This document shows, in pieces, positions 19,568 to 25,837 of a stretch of DNA of 52,067 nucleotides. The notes under the pieces are model-generated. The model had not been told where the DNA came from, did not search any database, and was given only the letters and a program-made list of their open reading frames with translations. Source of the stretch: a virus. The DNA lies in IMG/VR virus record IMGVR_UViG_3300008450_000054, positions 1-52,067 of that record. One strand, 5' to 3'. Numbering within the stretch: the first letter of the stretch is position 1; every line of letters begins with the position of its first letter. The position numbers were made by a program, and so were the translations under genes.

Positions 19568-20019
19568 TAATCTTTAGCTCCTAGTATACTATTAAAGGTC
19601 TTAACATTTAATACAGCAGCATGACGTTCATCAGCCTCCTTATTAAGTTTATAGTTAAGTTCATCAGCCTCTGTAGATAAGTTAGCCATGATGTAGTAAT
19701 CATATGTTACCATATAATCATCACCAAACAACTTCATCTTAAAAAACTGCGATCCTGGTAAAAGACACACTACATTATTAACTGCAGTCCTCTTTACCTC
19801 ATCACCAATGGCTACTACCTTAAACCCAAATTTATCTGCCATCTCATTAATGTCATGCGGAACGTCAGACTCTGGTGTACTAGATTTAAAATCTCCCCTT
19901 GCAATTAATATACCACTTTCCGTGATATCTCCTGATTTGTAGTTCTTCTCTGGTTGTAAAATAACCAAATTAGCTACTGGTTTAAAATGATCCTCAAATT
20001 TAAATTCACTATTTTCCAT
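19567..20019 (-). CDS. GroES-like co-chaperonin candidate
   Basis: The ATG at 20019 lies just inside the preceding gene's end and gives a 150-residue protein; an upstream in-frame start at 20043 is possible but less likely. PVANLVILQPEKNYKSGDITESGILI resembles the start of the GroES fold (KPLxDRVLVxP...GGIILP), and GDEVK...VCLLPGSQF and LFGDDYMVTYDYYIMA resemble its later strands. A phage co-chaperonin could adapt host GroEL for capsid folding, like T4 gp31. Low-similarity recognition; structure prediction would settle it. Confidence 0.5.
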   Translation of the reverse strand: MENSEFKFEDHFKPVANLVILQPEKNYKSGDITESGILIARGDFKSSTPESDVPHDINEMADKFGFKVVAIGDEVKRTAVNNVVCLLPGSQFFKMKLFGDDYMVTYDYYIMANLSTEADELNYKLNKEADERHAAVLNVKTFNSILGAKD

Positions 20020-20314
20020 TCTTCTTATTTTTATACTGCACAAACCCTTTCACCACAAACCTATGATCTCTTACATAAGAAGCGATTAACTCGAAGGGTG
20101 ATTCCACTATTATTGTCCCTAATGTCCTGTGATTTACCTCACATCTAGTTTTGCTCTTTTTACCTTTCTTATCGTGGTACTCTGAAACCATATCTAAATC
20201 TTCGGTCTCTATTATTGCCCTCTTTAACTTGTTCCTGAAAAGTAGTTTATTCTTTTCAGAATCTTCTGGATCTGGCCCATAAATAGATACCTTATATTTA
20301 ATATCTATTTTCAT
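20009..20314 (-). CDS. Hypothetical small basic protein
   Basis: A 101-residue lysine-rich protein ending in a basic tail (VQYKNKKNGK). It looks alpha/beta, with no recognised motif. The stop overlaps the ATG of the GroES-like gene and its own start overlaps the stop of the zinc-finger-like gene, so it is part of a tightly coupled run of small genes. Confidence 0.5.
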   Translation of the reverse strand: MKIDIKYKVSIYGPDPEDSEKNKLLFRNKLKRAIIETEDLDMVSEYHDKKGKKSKTRCEVNHRTLGTIIVESPFELIASYVRDHRFVVKGFVQYKNKKNGK

Positions 20315-20502
20315 TCCTTCCAGAGCTTCTTAGGACAATTGTTACTCTCTGAGTATATTTTTACTGATATTAAACACCCACATCCAGTACATATACCAGC
20401 CTTACTTAGTGGGCATCCATCACAAATTTCTTTACGCTGTTTCGCCCTCTCTTCGTTCTTCCCCTGTATTTTGTTCTTGACGGCCTTTGCTATTTCTTTC
20501 AT
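20311..20502 (-). CDS. Small zinc-binding protein (DUF6171-like)
   Basis: A 63-residue protein with the Cys pattern ICDGCPLS...ICTGCGCLISVKI...NCPKKLW, a layout seen in many phage-encoded small zinc-binding proteins of unknown function. The N-terminus is basic. Its first 71 coding bases overlap the end of the next gene upstream in another frame, an unusually long overlap that is probably real because both frames look coding. Confidence 0.65.
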   Translation of the reverse strand: MKEIAKAVKNKIQGKNEERAKQRKEICDGCPLSKAGICTGCGCLISVKIYSESNNCPKKLWKE

Positions 20503-20707
20503 TTAAGTATTTTGTCATATATTCCTTAGTTTTAGGCGGTACTATAAACTTACCTAAATAAGGCAACATTAAACCTTCAAATTCTTTCTTTTCCATTGTA
20601 CCCTTTAAAAATCTAAAAGGTGACATAACTATCTCCTTAACGACAAACTCTGGTAATCCATGCATTATCGCTAACTCCTTTATATATTCATCCGTCGTTT
20701 TTATCAT
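20432..20707 (-). CDS. Hypothetical conserved phage protein
   Basis: A 91-residue protein. The segment LPEFVVKEIVMSPFRFLKGTM resembles a small protein family that I recall from crAss-like phages, function unknown. The C-terminus is highly charged (NTGEERREGETA) because it is read through a region that also encodes the zinc-binding protein in another frame. It starts 20 bases before the end of its upstream neighbour. Confidence 0.55.
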   Translation of the reverse strand: MIKTTDEYIKELAIMHGLPEFVVKEIVMSPFRFLKGTMEKKEFEGLMLPYLGKFIVPPKTKEYMTKYLNERNSKGRQEQNTGEERREGETA

Positions 20708-20870
20708 AAATAGTTATTTCTATACTATAAATCCTATTACCTTCGTGATCTTCTCCAATATTCATATCACGCTCTATATCAAATTCTGGATATTCAGATA
20801 GTGCAGTCTCCCAGGTTTCCCCGTTATATGCATCAAGCATTTCATCCAAACTATCAAAATCAAAGGCCAT
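20688..20870 (-). CDS. Hypothetical small acidic protein
   Basis: The ATG at 20870 (MAFDFDSLDEML) is preferred, giving 60 residues; an upstream in-frame ATG at 20903 would overlap the preceding gene more. The product is acidic and contains no known motif. It overlaps neighbours at both ends, in keeping with coupled translation. Confidence 0.45.
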   Translation of the reverse strand: MAFDFDSLDEMLDAYNGETWETALSEYPEFDIERDMNIGEDHEGNRIYSIEITIYDKNDG

Positions 20871-21264
20871 TATTAACTTCGGCTCTCTCTCCCTCATAAT
20901 CAAATTTTATATTTAGTACAAAATCCTTAGGAATTACACTATCCCTTAATCTGTCTGGATGTATAATACCATCCTCAACCTTACCAGGGATAATCAATCC
21001 TTTTTCAACCAGTGCTGCCACAGACTTGTTAAAGCTCCTTTCAGAAACTCCCAATCTATCACGAATAGACCGCTTAGTATCATCAGAGAATAATAAAGAA
21101 TTAAGTACAGAAGGGTCATAATCCCTATAGTTGTAAGCTAATAATATAAATGATGCAAGGACTGGTATTTCAGTCTCTTCTCTTAACTGTAATATAGGAT
21201 TTAAAAAGCTTAACCACCTTTTAAACAGTTCTAACTGACTCCTTACTGGTATTCTTATTTCCAT
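20860..21264 (-). CDS. Winged-helix-like regulator or replication-associated protein
   Basis: A 134-residue protein. Residues about 60-95 (TKRSIRDRLGVSERSFNKSVAALVEKGLI) have the spacing of a helix-turn-helix with recognition helix, followed by a beta-wing-like segment. It resembles winged-helix domains of phage replication or regulatory proteins. It could bind DNA, for example the palindromic promoter elements, but that is only a guess. It overlaps the HExxH gene by 44 bases. Confidence 0.5.
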   Translation of the reverse strand: MEIRIPVRSQLELFKRWLSFLNPILQLREETEIPVLASFILLAYNYRDYDPSVLNSLLFSDDTKRSIRDRLGVSERSFNKSVAALVEKGLIIPGKVEDGIIHPDRLRDSVIPKDFVLNIKFDYEGERAEVNNGL

Positions 21265-21658
21265 ATTTATCTATCTCCTCTAAACACTTCTCAAACATAT
21301 GGTCATGTAAATAACAGAACGGTTCTTGTGTCTGTAGATTTACCTCACTACCTATAAAATCAAAAACATCTAAACATAGATGGTTAACCTCATGACTAAG
21401 GGTAATCATGGTTTTACGGTTCTTCAGGTCAATATTACTATTAATCCATATTAACCCAAATCCATGGACACCTAAATTAAGGTAATAACCTAAGTTATCT
21501 TTCGTGGAGGCTAACTTAATCTCATTTTTAACATGATCGTCTAACCCCAACTTAGACTTCTTTAACCTTCTATTTATCTGCGATATGACCTTTTCAGGCT
21601 CATCCCCTATACATATAAATATCTTAAAACCATATAAAGGTGTCTTTATTACATTCAT
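21221..21658 (-). CDS. Putative zinc metallopeptidase-like protein
   Basis: A 145-residue protein. MITLSHEVNHLCLDVFDFIG contains HExxH (HEVNH, about residues 88-92) in a helix, with a following conserved acidic segment, as in minimal zinc metallopeptidases (ImmA/SprT type). Its target is unknown. It is expressed from a long structured leader that contains a tRNA and a pseudoknot (21.66-22.04 kb). Confidence 0.6.
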   Translation of the reverse strand: MNVIKTPLYGFKIFICIGDEPEKVISQINRRLKKSKLGLDDHVKNEIKLASTKDNLGYYLNLGVHGFGLIWINSNIDLKNRKTMITLSHEVNHLCLDVFDFIGSEVNLQTQEPFCYLHDHMFEKCLEEIDKYGNKNTSKESVRTV

Positions 21659-21698
21659 GTACTTTAATTTTTATACTTGCGAAGCAAGTAAGAATAAA

Positions 21699-21745
21699 CC
21701 CCTGATAAACTATAGAACCTCTTGAGCCAGGGGCCAATCTCAAGA
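21699..21745 (-). ncRNA. H-type pseudoknot in the leader of the HExxH gene
   Basis: Read on the minus strand: TCTTGAG (21745-21739) pairs with CTCAAGA (21726-21720), and CCCCTG (21733-21728), lying between them, pairs with CAGGGG (21704-21699) beyond. The two helices cross, which defines a pseudoknot with 7 and 6 base pairs. It lies 41 bases before the ATG at 21658. It could be a cis-regulatory element or the 3' protective end of a stable RNA. No known riboswitch was recognised. Confidence 0.55.
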
Positions 21746-21840
21746 TATTGACGGTTTAGCTACTACCGAAAAGCATGATTACCTGAACCAACAATCTTCC
21801 AACTTTATTAGGTGATTGAAGTTTTTAACAGATTATTTTT

Positions 21841-21917
21841 TGGAGCCCTAGGAGGGATTCGAACCCCCGACATGTAGTTTACAAAACTACCGCTCTACCA
21901 ACTGAGCTACTAAAGGC
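21841..21917 (-). tRNA. tRNA-Thr (anticodon TGT)
   Basis: Full cloverleaf on the minus strand: D-arm GCTC/GAGC with AGTTGGTA loop, anticodon arm GTAGT-TTTGTAA-ACTAC with anticodon TGT, T-arm GGGGG-TTCGAAT-CCCTC, discriminator T and an encoded CCA. The acceptor pairs over 7 bp with one bulged T (GCCTTTAG against CTAGGGC). It is the only tRNA in the leftward block, lying in the transcript started at 22.04 kb, and must be processed from it. Confidence 0.9.
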
Positions 21918-22040
21918 TAATCGAGGGTTTTGTTTAACCTGGCTAACCCTCCTTCCCAGCCCGTACATCTTGGTATCCTATACCAAATTGGGTGTACAGT
22001 CCCTATTACTAACTATCCTCTATCGGGGTTCAAGTAATTT
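21918..22040 (-). ncRNA. Structured leader RNA upstream of tRNA-Thr
   Basis: No gene is seen here. On the minus strand it folds into at least two hairpins: GTACA...TGTAC enclosing TTGGTAT/ATACCAA, and GAGGGTT/AACCCTC close to the tRNA. It begins at the likely start site of the promoter at 22.04-22.07 kb, so it is the transcribed 5' end of the tRNA-Thr transcript. The role is unknown. Confidence 0.5.
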
Positions 22041-22042
22041 AT

Positions 22043-22108
22043 GCAAATATACAAAATAAAAAGTCATTTGTCAAGGGTTTAGTGAAAATAATTATCTACC
22101 TACTATAG
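22043..22108 (-). promoter_or_regulatory. Leftward promoter with upstream element, before tRNA-Thr leader
   Basis: TTGA (22074-22071), a 19-base spacer and TATATTTGC (22051-22043). The upstream element CTATAGTAGGTAG (22108-22096) has AGGTA 27 bases before TTGA, as in the promoters at 13.6 and 16.1 kb, though the palindrome is less perfect. It drives the structured leader, tRNA-Thr and the small-gene operon down to at least terL. Confidence 0.75.
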
Positions 22109-22354
22109 CTTTTTTAGTTCCTCTACCTCTTTTATATACTGTTCCTCAGCTTTTTCTAGAACTTCTACTTCTATTTCTAACTCTTCAATATCCTTTAATC
22201 TACTATGTATGAGATTTCTATACTCCTTTATTTCCTCACTCTTCAATTTCAATGTATTTCTTATCCACTTTAACTTTAAACTTTTGCTATTAATAAAGCC
22301 ACTTACTATAATATCATGTAATCTAGAACTATCTATATTCCCGTTACTGTCCAT
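22103..22354 (-). CDS. Small coiled-coil protein
   Basis: An 83-residue protein whose second half is a heptad-like charged helix (RLKDIEELEIEVEVLEKAEEQY), predicted to be coiled coil. No other motif is seen. It overlaps the preceding membrane protein by 11 bases, and its 3' end overlaps the upstream element of the next promoter. Confidence 0.55.
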   Translation of the reverse strand: MDSNGNIDSSRLHDIIVSGFINSKSLKLKWIRNTLKLKSEEIKEYRNLIHSRLKDIEELEIEVEVLEKAEEQYIKEVEELKKL

Positions 22355-22664
22355 TATTTGTATGAAATTCTACTATTAATGTATCTCCTTCAGCATGGGT
22401 ACCCATCATCGTACACTCCTCTATAGATCTAAATTCTGCGTATTTACCAGAATTCTCAAATTTACATATAGTTTTGTTATTAACCCTGAGTTCTACCTCT
22501 TTTGGCCAATCTCTAATTTTTAACTCTTCCACCATCTCTGGTACCTGATTATCCATTTTGTTTAATTTATATAGCTTTTCTAGCCTATCTACCCTAAATA
22601 ATAGTAATATTTGACCACTGTATATTATAAGAAATAGTACTATTAATAAGCTAGTTACCTCCAT
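22344..22664 (-). CDS. Single-pass membrane protein
   Basis: A 106-residue protein with an N-terminal transmembrane helix (SLLIVLFLIIYSGQILLLF) and a soluble domain predicted to be beta-rich. Its start overlaps the end of another small membrane protein. The pair of adjacent small membrane genes could be a lysis or membrane-remodelling module, but no holin or spanin signature is firm. Confidence 0.55.
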   Translation of the reverse strand: MEVTSLLIVLFLIIYSGQILLLFRVDRLEKLYKLNKMDNQVPEMVEELKIRDWPKEVELRVNNKTICKFENSGKYAEFRSIEECTMMGTHAEGDTLIVEFHTNNGQ

Positions 22665-22786
22665 TTAAATAATTTCCTTAATAATATCTTTAATCCATAA
22701 AGTATGTTAAATCCCCATACCATTATAAGAATTCCCACTATAGTTAAAAACATCCAATTTTCTGCAAATTCTTTAAAATTATCCAT
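22655..22786 (-). CDS. Very small membrane protein (43 residues)
   Basis: A 43-residue reading frame, MDNFKEFAENWMFLTIVGIL..., with one long hydrophobic helix (about 12-33) and a basic C-terminus. Its ATG shares a base with the stop of the preceding gene (TAATG) and its stop overlaps the ATG of the next, so the operon layout supports it as a real gene. It could be a small holin-like or membrane-targeting peptide. Confidence 0.5.
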   Translation of the reverse strand: MDNFKEFAENWMFLTIVGILIMVWGFNILYGLKILLRKLFKWR

Positions 22787-22989
22787 TACCCATTAGATTT
22801 TGTAGTATTTAGATAATATTGGTATAAATGATTTTCAGTAGTTACCTTCTTCCAATCCTCAGCTAATTTCTGAAGTAACATTTCATCATAAAGTTTATCT
22901 AACTCAAGAAATGTCTTGATATCTATCGTACCATTTTGTACCGCTTGAAGTAATAGATTCCTAGGATTTACAAGTTCATCATATTTCAT
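22786..22989 (-). CDS. First gene of the leftward block, hypothetical
   Basis: A 67-residue helical protein starting at the ATG at 22989, four bases after the -7 box of the promoter at 22993; the transcript is expected to have almost no leader. An in-frame start at 23007 would lie upstream of that -7 box, so it is rejected. No motif recognised. Confidence 0.55.
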   Translation of the reverse strand: MKYDELVNPRNLLLQAVQNGTIDIKTFLELDKLYDEMLLQKLAEDWKKVTTENHLYQYYLNTTKSNG

Positions 22990-22992
22990 AAT

Positions 22993-23024
22993 GCAAATAT
23001 ACAACATTTTACCCTAAAAAGCAA
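22993..23024 (-). promoter_or_regulatory. Leftward promoter at the divergent switch point
   Basis: TTGC (23024-23021), a 19-base spacer and TATATTTGC (23001-22993) fit the Bacteroidota promoter pattern. AGGTTAGA lies 17 bases upstream of TTGC, ten bases closer than in the three other leftward promoters, so this one may be regulated differently. It starts the leftward block. Confidence 0.7.
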
Positions 23025-23184
23025 GGATTATTTTCTAACCTATTAATTATCAATTCAATAATTTTTTTTATTTTTTAAATTTTTTTTTCTAAATTTTTTT
23101 TCATGAGGGATTATTTGAGGGTTGACCACCTCCCAAAACCACCCCTACCTATCTTTGGCGAATCAAACCCCGCCACCCAACGCT
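23025..23184. promoter_or_regulatory. Divergent intergenic control region, AT-rich
   Basis: Leftward genes end their control region here and rightward genes begin. Positions 23057-23101 are almost pure A/T with long T-runs, followed by a C-rich stretch. A TATCTTTG at 23150-23157 fits a Bacteroidota -7 box for the rightward gene at 23185, but no -33 box stands at the right distance, so this promoter is weakly supported. The homopolymer tract could favour unwinding, and a replication origin is possible but unproven. Confidence 0.45.
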
Positions 23185-23391
23185 ATGAATGAAATCATTG
23201 TGAGCCGTAAAGGCATAGACAAAAGCGGTAACGCTTGGATCCAATTGCAGCGGGATGCTGTGGTTGAAGGACTTGGTGTTGCGAAGCTTCGCTGCTTCGT
23301 AGCAATCAATCAAGAGACTTATGAAGCAAGAACAGAGGGCGAAGTACTTCGTCTTCCTGAGTCCTTCGTGAGGTCTCTGCGCTGGTCATAA
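23185..23391 (+). CDS. First rightward (early) gene, hypothetical, GC-richer
   Basis: A 68-residue protein starting MNEIIVSRKGIDKSGNAWIQ; an upstream in-frame ATG at 23122 is less likely because it lies in the control region. Two beta-rich segments are seen, with no known motif. The gene uses far more G/C in third positions than its neighbours (for example TCGCTGCTTCG), a sign of recent transfer or of selection. It is the first gene transcribed rightwards and is therefore a candidate early host-takeover protein. Confidence 0.6.
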   Translation: MNEIIVSRKGIDKSGNAWIQLQRDAVVEGLGVAKLRCFVAINQETYEARTEGEVLRLPESFVRSLRWS

Positions 23392-23400
23392 GACCAGTGT

Positions 23401-23905
23401 GATGGGTTGGTAGTATTACACAGTAACTTGTGTAGTACTATCTAACTCATTGGTTGCTTGTGTGTTGGTAGGAACACTCTGATTTGTTGGTGCTACAGAA
23501 CAACCAACTAGTTTTGTGGGGATAAGACTTAAACCCACTGGCCGCTGCATTGGGTCGTAACTTGTAGGTAGTCTAGAGCAGGAATCTCAAATAGCTCATT
23601 ATCAATTAGTTGGATGGTTAGAATGGGTTGTAGAACACTTACCCACACTTTAACCATTTCTTAACCAAGGCTTTTGATGTATTGATTTACATTATATAGC
23701 CTTTTATCACATGTAAAATGAAAACTCTTTAAGATTTGCACACTTAGGGAATAACCTGTTTGGGGGTCAATAGATCTCCAAATAGAAAAAGTCAGACGAG
23801 TTAATGTGCAATAACCGTGGTTAACCTAGTGGATGAAATTTCCACCTTAATTGGCTCTCGTAACAGATAGTTAGGTATGCTGACAATCGAACCCTATTGA
23901 TCCCC
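23401..23905 (+). ncRNA. Large structured non-coding RNA (module A)
   Basis: About 505 bases without a credible reading frame but full of strong inverted repeats. Hairpin 1 (23401-23451) has 22 pairs with a single bulge. Others are GTGTT/AACAC (23462-23477), GTTGGT/ACCAAC (23486-23508), GTGGG/CCCAC (23516-23538), GATGGTTA/TAACCATT enclosing TGGGT/ACCCA (23613-23658) and AAGGCT/AGCCTT (23667-23703). A 12-pair helix joins 23762-23773 to 23894-23905 and closes a 144-base domain. Size and phage context recall the ornate RNA classes GOLLD and ROOL, but membership cannot be judged from sequence reading alone. Confidence 0.65.
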
Positions 23906-23953
23906 TATTTTTATCCATAAATTGTAAACCCTTAAAACCAATCATACAATACA

Positions 23954-24154
23954 ATGAAAAACATTACATATTTATTAATATTTGTGTTGTCCACACTTGT
24001 TACATACTTATTATGTAATATATTTTGGTCATTCTTGGCTGATGTACCATATGTAGTATCATTACGTCATCCATCTAATATGTTTGGATTGTTAATGATT
24101 TATATTTGGCCAGGTATTGCTATTATCTCTGATTTGGAAGATAAATATACCTAA
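23954..24154 (+). CDS. Small two-pass membrane protein
   Basis: A 66-residue protein with two hydrophobic helices (about 4-28 and 44-60) separated by a short loop. It sits between structured RNA modules A and B. The leader ATTGTAAACC...TTAAAA (from 23921) recurs before the next gene. Function unknown; an early membrane effector is possible. Confidence 0.55.
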   Translation: MKNITYLLIFVLSTLVTYLLCNIFWSFLADVPYVVSLRHPSNMFGLLMIYIWPGIAIISDLEDKYT

Positions 24155-24162
24155 ATATATCT

Positions 24163-24299
24163 AAATACACTCAATTGAGGTTGATTACATCTATGCTAGA
24201 TCGATGTAATCTGTAAACCTACTGTCACTTGATTTTTAATCATATTGATGACAGCTCTAAGAAATCCAACGAAGGACGGGGCTTCAATTGGGTGTATTT
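24163..24299 (+). ncRNA. Structured non-coding RNA (module B)
   Basis: A near-perfect 18-pair helix joins 24163-24180 to 24282-24299 and encloses two hairpins: GATTACATC/GATGTAATC (24183-24211, 9 perfect pairs) and CTGTCA/TGACAG (24222-24254), plus a single-stranded segment at about 24255-24281. There is no credible reading frame. The layout is that of a compact multi-branched RNA, either free or a 5' leader of the gene at 24341. Confidence 0.65.
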
Positions 24300-24340
24300 T
24301 ATAACTTTCTTATTGTAAACCATTAAAATCCAATTATATC

Positions 24341-24547
24341 ATGATTAAATTAACCATCAAAAAGATTTCCATGAATATATTTATGGAAACTATCACAGTT
24401 GAGGTTCAAAATGAAGAACCAATAACTGTAATTGAACCTATCACAACTTCTGAAATTGATGTAGTTAATACCTTGAAAAATAATTGGGGTATTGATGTAC
24501 ACAAGATCCCGACAGGTCATACTATCGAGGTTATTAAATTAACCTAA
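24341..24547 (+). CDS. Hypothetical small acidic protein
   Basis: A 68-residue protein with a short basic start followed by an acidic, beta-rich body (VEVQNEEPITVIEPITT). No motif recognised. The upstream leader repeats the ATTGTAAACC element seen before the gene at 23954. It ends one base before structured RNA module C begins. Confidence 0.5.
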   Translation: MIKLTIKKISMNIFMETITVEVQNEEPITVIEPITTSEIDVVNTLKNNWGIDVHKIPTGHTIEVIKLT

Positions 24548-24826
24548 TGCGCTATAACCCATGGGGTGGATATAAAGACTTCTTAGACTTCTCATAAGGG
24601 CTTCCTGCGGTTAAACAAAGGCGGAGATATAAGATGTGAAACCACACTGATTAATATTACGCTCCAGGTATAGTCTGGCTGGATAACCTCTACAGTTGTA
24701 AGGAAGGGGTAATATATAATCAGCTCCCAAGAATGGGCAGTTGTAATAGGATAGCAAAGACTTTAACAAATATTAAGGTTAGTCGCCTAAAACATAAGAA
24801 AGCTATGCCTATTACAACTGAGCGCA
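24548..24826 (+). ncRNA. Structured non-coding RNA (module C)
   Basis: A 279-base non-coding stretch closed by TGCGCT (24548-24553) with AGCGCA (24821-24826). Inside, GATTAATATTAC (24649-24660) pairs with GTAATATATAATC (24709-24721, one bulge), and CAGTTGTAATAGG (24738-24750) pairs perfectly over 13 bases with 24808-24820, with an ATAGC/GCTAT extension. The last helix abuts the closing helix, which is what a real multi-branch junction looks like. No known class recognised. Confidence 0.65.
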
Positions 24827-24867
24827 GAGGGTAATTAATTGATTACTAACTTAAAACAAAAATAAAC

Positions 24868-25341
24868 ATGAAAAACCTATTATTAATTTTAACATTAATG
24901 TTTGTAACTATTCAGGTATCTGCAGATAGTACACAAACCAAATTTCAGGACCTTAAAGAGGTAGTAGACACATCCTCTACATTTAAGATGATTTACAATG
25001 ATGTGAAAGATGGTATTACAGCTCTTGGGTCAGCCTTAAAAGTAGGTGCTGAGCATGTTTATACTGTGTTAGTAAGACAAGCTATTGTTGAGGCTATTAC
25101 CTTTCTCATTATTGGTATTATTGGTTTGATATTATGCACAAAATTTGTTAATCATTATAAAAGTGATGAGAAATGGCATGAGAATGATAATCCTACAGGA
25201 TTAGGTGTATTAAGAGTTTTTCAAGTTATACTTGGTTCTATCCTATTCCTTATTAGTATATTAACTATTGATGTCATTATAACAGGGTTTGTCAATCCTG
25301 AATATGCAGCTATTAAGGAAATACTTAATATTCTAAAATAG
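24868..25341 (+). CDS. Membrane protein with signal peptide
   Basis: A 157-residue protein with a cleavable signal (MKNLLLILTLMFVTIQVSA, cut before DST), a 55-residue helical extracytoplasmic part, and two transmembrane helices (about 72-95 and 115-140) flanking a charged loop. This could be an early inner-membrane effector or a holin-like protein, but no family was recognised. Confidence 0.6.
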   Translation: MKNLLLILTLMFVTIQVSADSTQTKFQDLKEVVDTSSTFKMIYNDVKDGITALGSALKVGAEHVYTVLVRQAIVEAITFLIIGIIGLILCTKFVNHYKSDEKWHENDNPTGLGVLRVFQVILGSILFLISILTIDVIITGFVNPEYAAIKEILNILK

Positions 25342-25370
25342 ATCCCGGAAAGGCTAAACATTGATCCTTT

Positions 25371-25735
25371 GTGAATAATAGGATGTGTGTACGTTGTGTG
25401 TTTCTCTTATGTCACAGTCCAAAAACACTCTATTCACATAAAGATATTAACCCTGAATTGACAGAGTATTAAGTAGAAGAAGTTGGCTTACATCTGTAGA
25501 TATACAGAAGCGAAACAGTATTCATTAATGGAGTAATCCTAAATGTGTTATTCCCTTGAGAAAGGAGTGTAAAGTGCAAATGAGGTAAACATTGTGATAC
25601 TCGTATATTGTAACCTCACAACACAAATGAGTTCTCAGCGCAAAGGTCTGGCGACTAAACCAGGTGCCTTTTGACCCTACTCTTATGTCATTGCTCATAA
25701 GACAAGAGGGTGCTAAACAATTACAAGATGAGCTA
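25371..25735 (+). ncRNA. Structured non-coding region (module D)
   Basis: The 496-base gap between two small genes holds no supported gene; a minus-strand frame here is antisense to the hairpins. Visible helices: CTTTGTGAATA (from 25371) with TATTCAC-AT-AAAG (to about 25444) enclosing GTGTTT/AAACAC; CTGT/ACAG near 25495; TGAGGT/ACCTCA (about 25582-25618); CTTATG/CATAAG (about 25681-25700); ATTACAA/TTGTAAT near 25720. The hairpins look like a chain of independently folded domains. Confidence 0.55.
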
Positions 25736-25751
25736 TTGTAATCATGAAGAG

Positions 25752-25808
25752 TACACAAATATCCCCATAAAACTATGGATACAGTACGGGGACCATAGTA
25801 TTTGTGTA
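25752..25808 (+). ncRNA. Pseudoknot enclosed in a 10-pair helix, upstream of gene at 25838
   Basis: TACACAAATA (25752-25761) pairs perfectly with TATTTGTGTA (25799-25808). Inside, CTATGG (25773-25778) pairs with CCATAG (25793-25798), and CCCC (25763-25766) can pair with GGGG (25788-25791) in the loop of that hairpin, so the helices cross. The element lies 29 bases before the ATG at 25838 and may be a cis-regulator of it or the 3' domain of the RNA in module D. Confidence 0.6.
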
Positions 25809-25837
25809 TTTAATTTAACGGTTTAAATTATTTCATT

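Noticed and set aside
23122-23184. N-terminal extension of the first early gene to 23122
   Set aside because: It would lie in the C-rich control region over the TATCTTTG box; the ATG at 23185 begins the coding-like sequence.
25525-25758. Minus-strand frame of 77 codons in module D
   Set aside because: It has no operon context, overlaps strong hairpins and is composed of their complementary strands.
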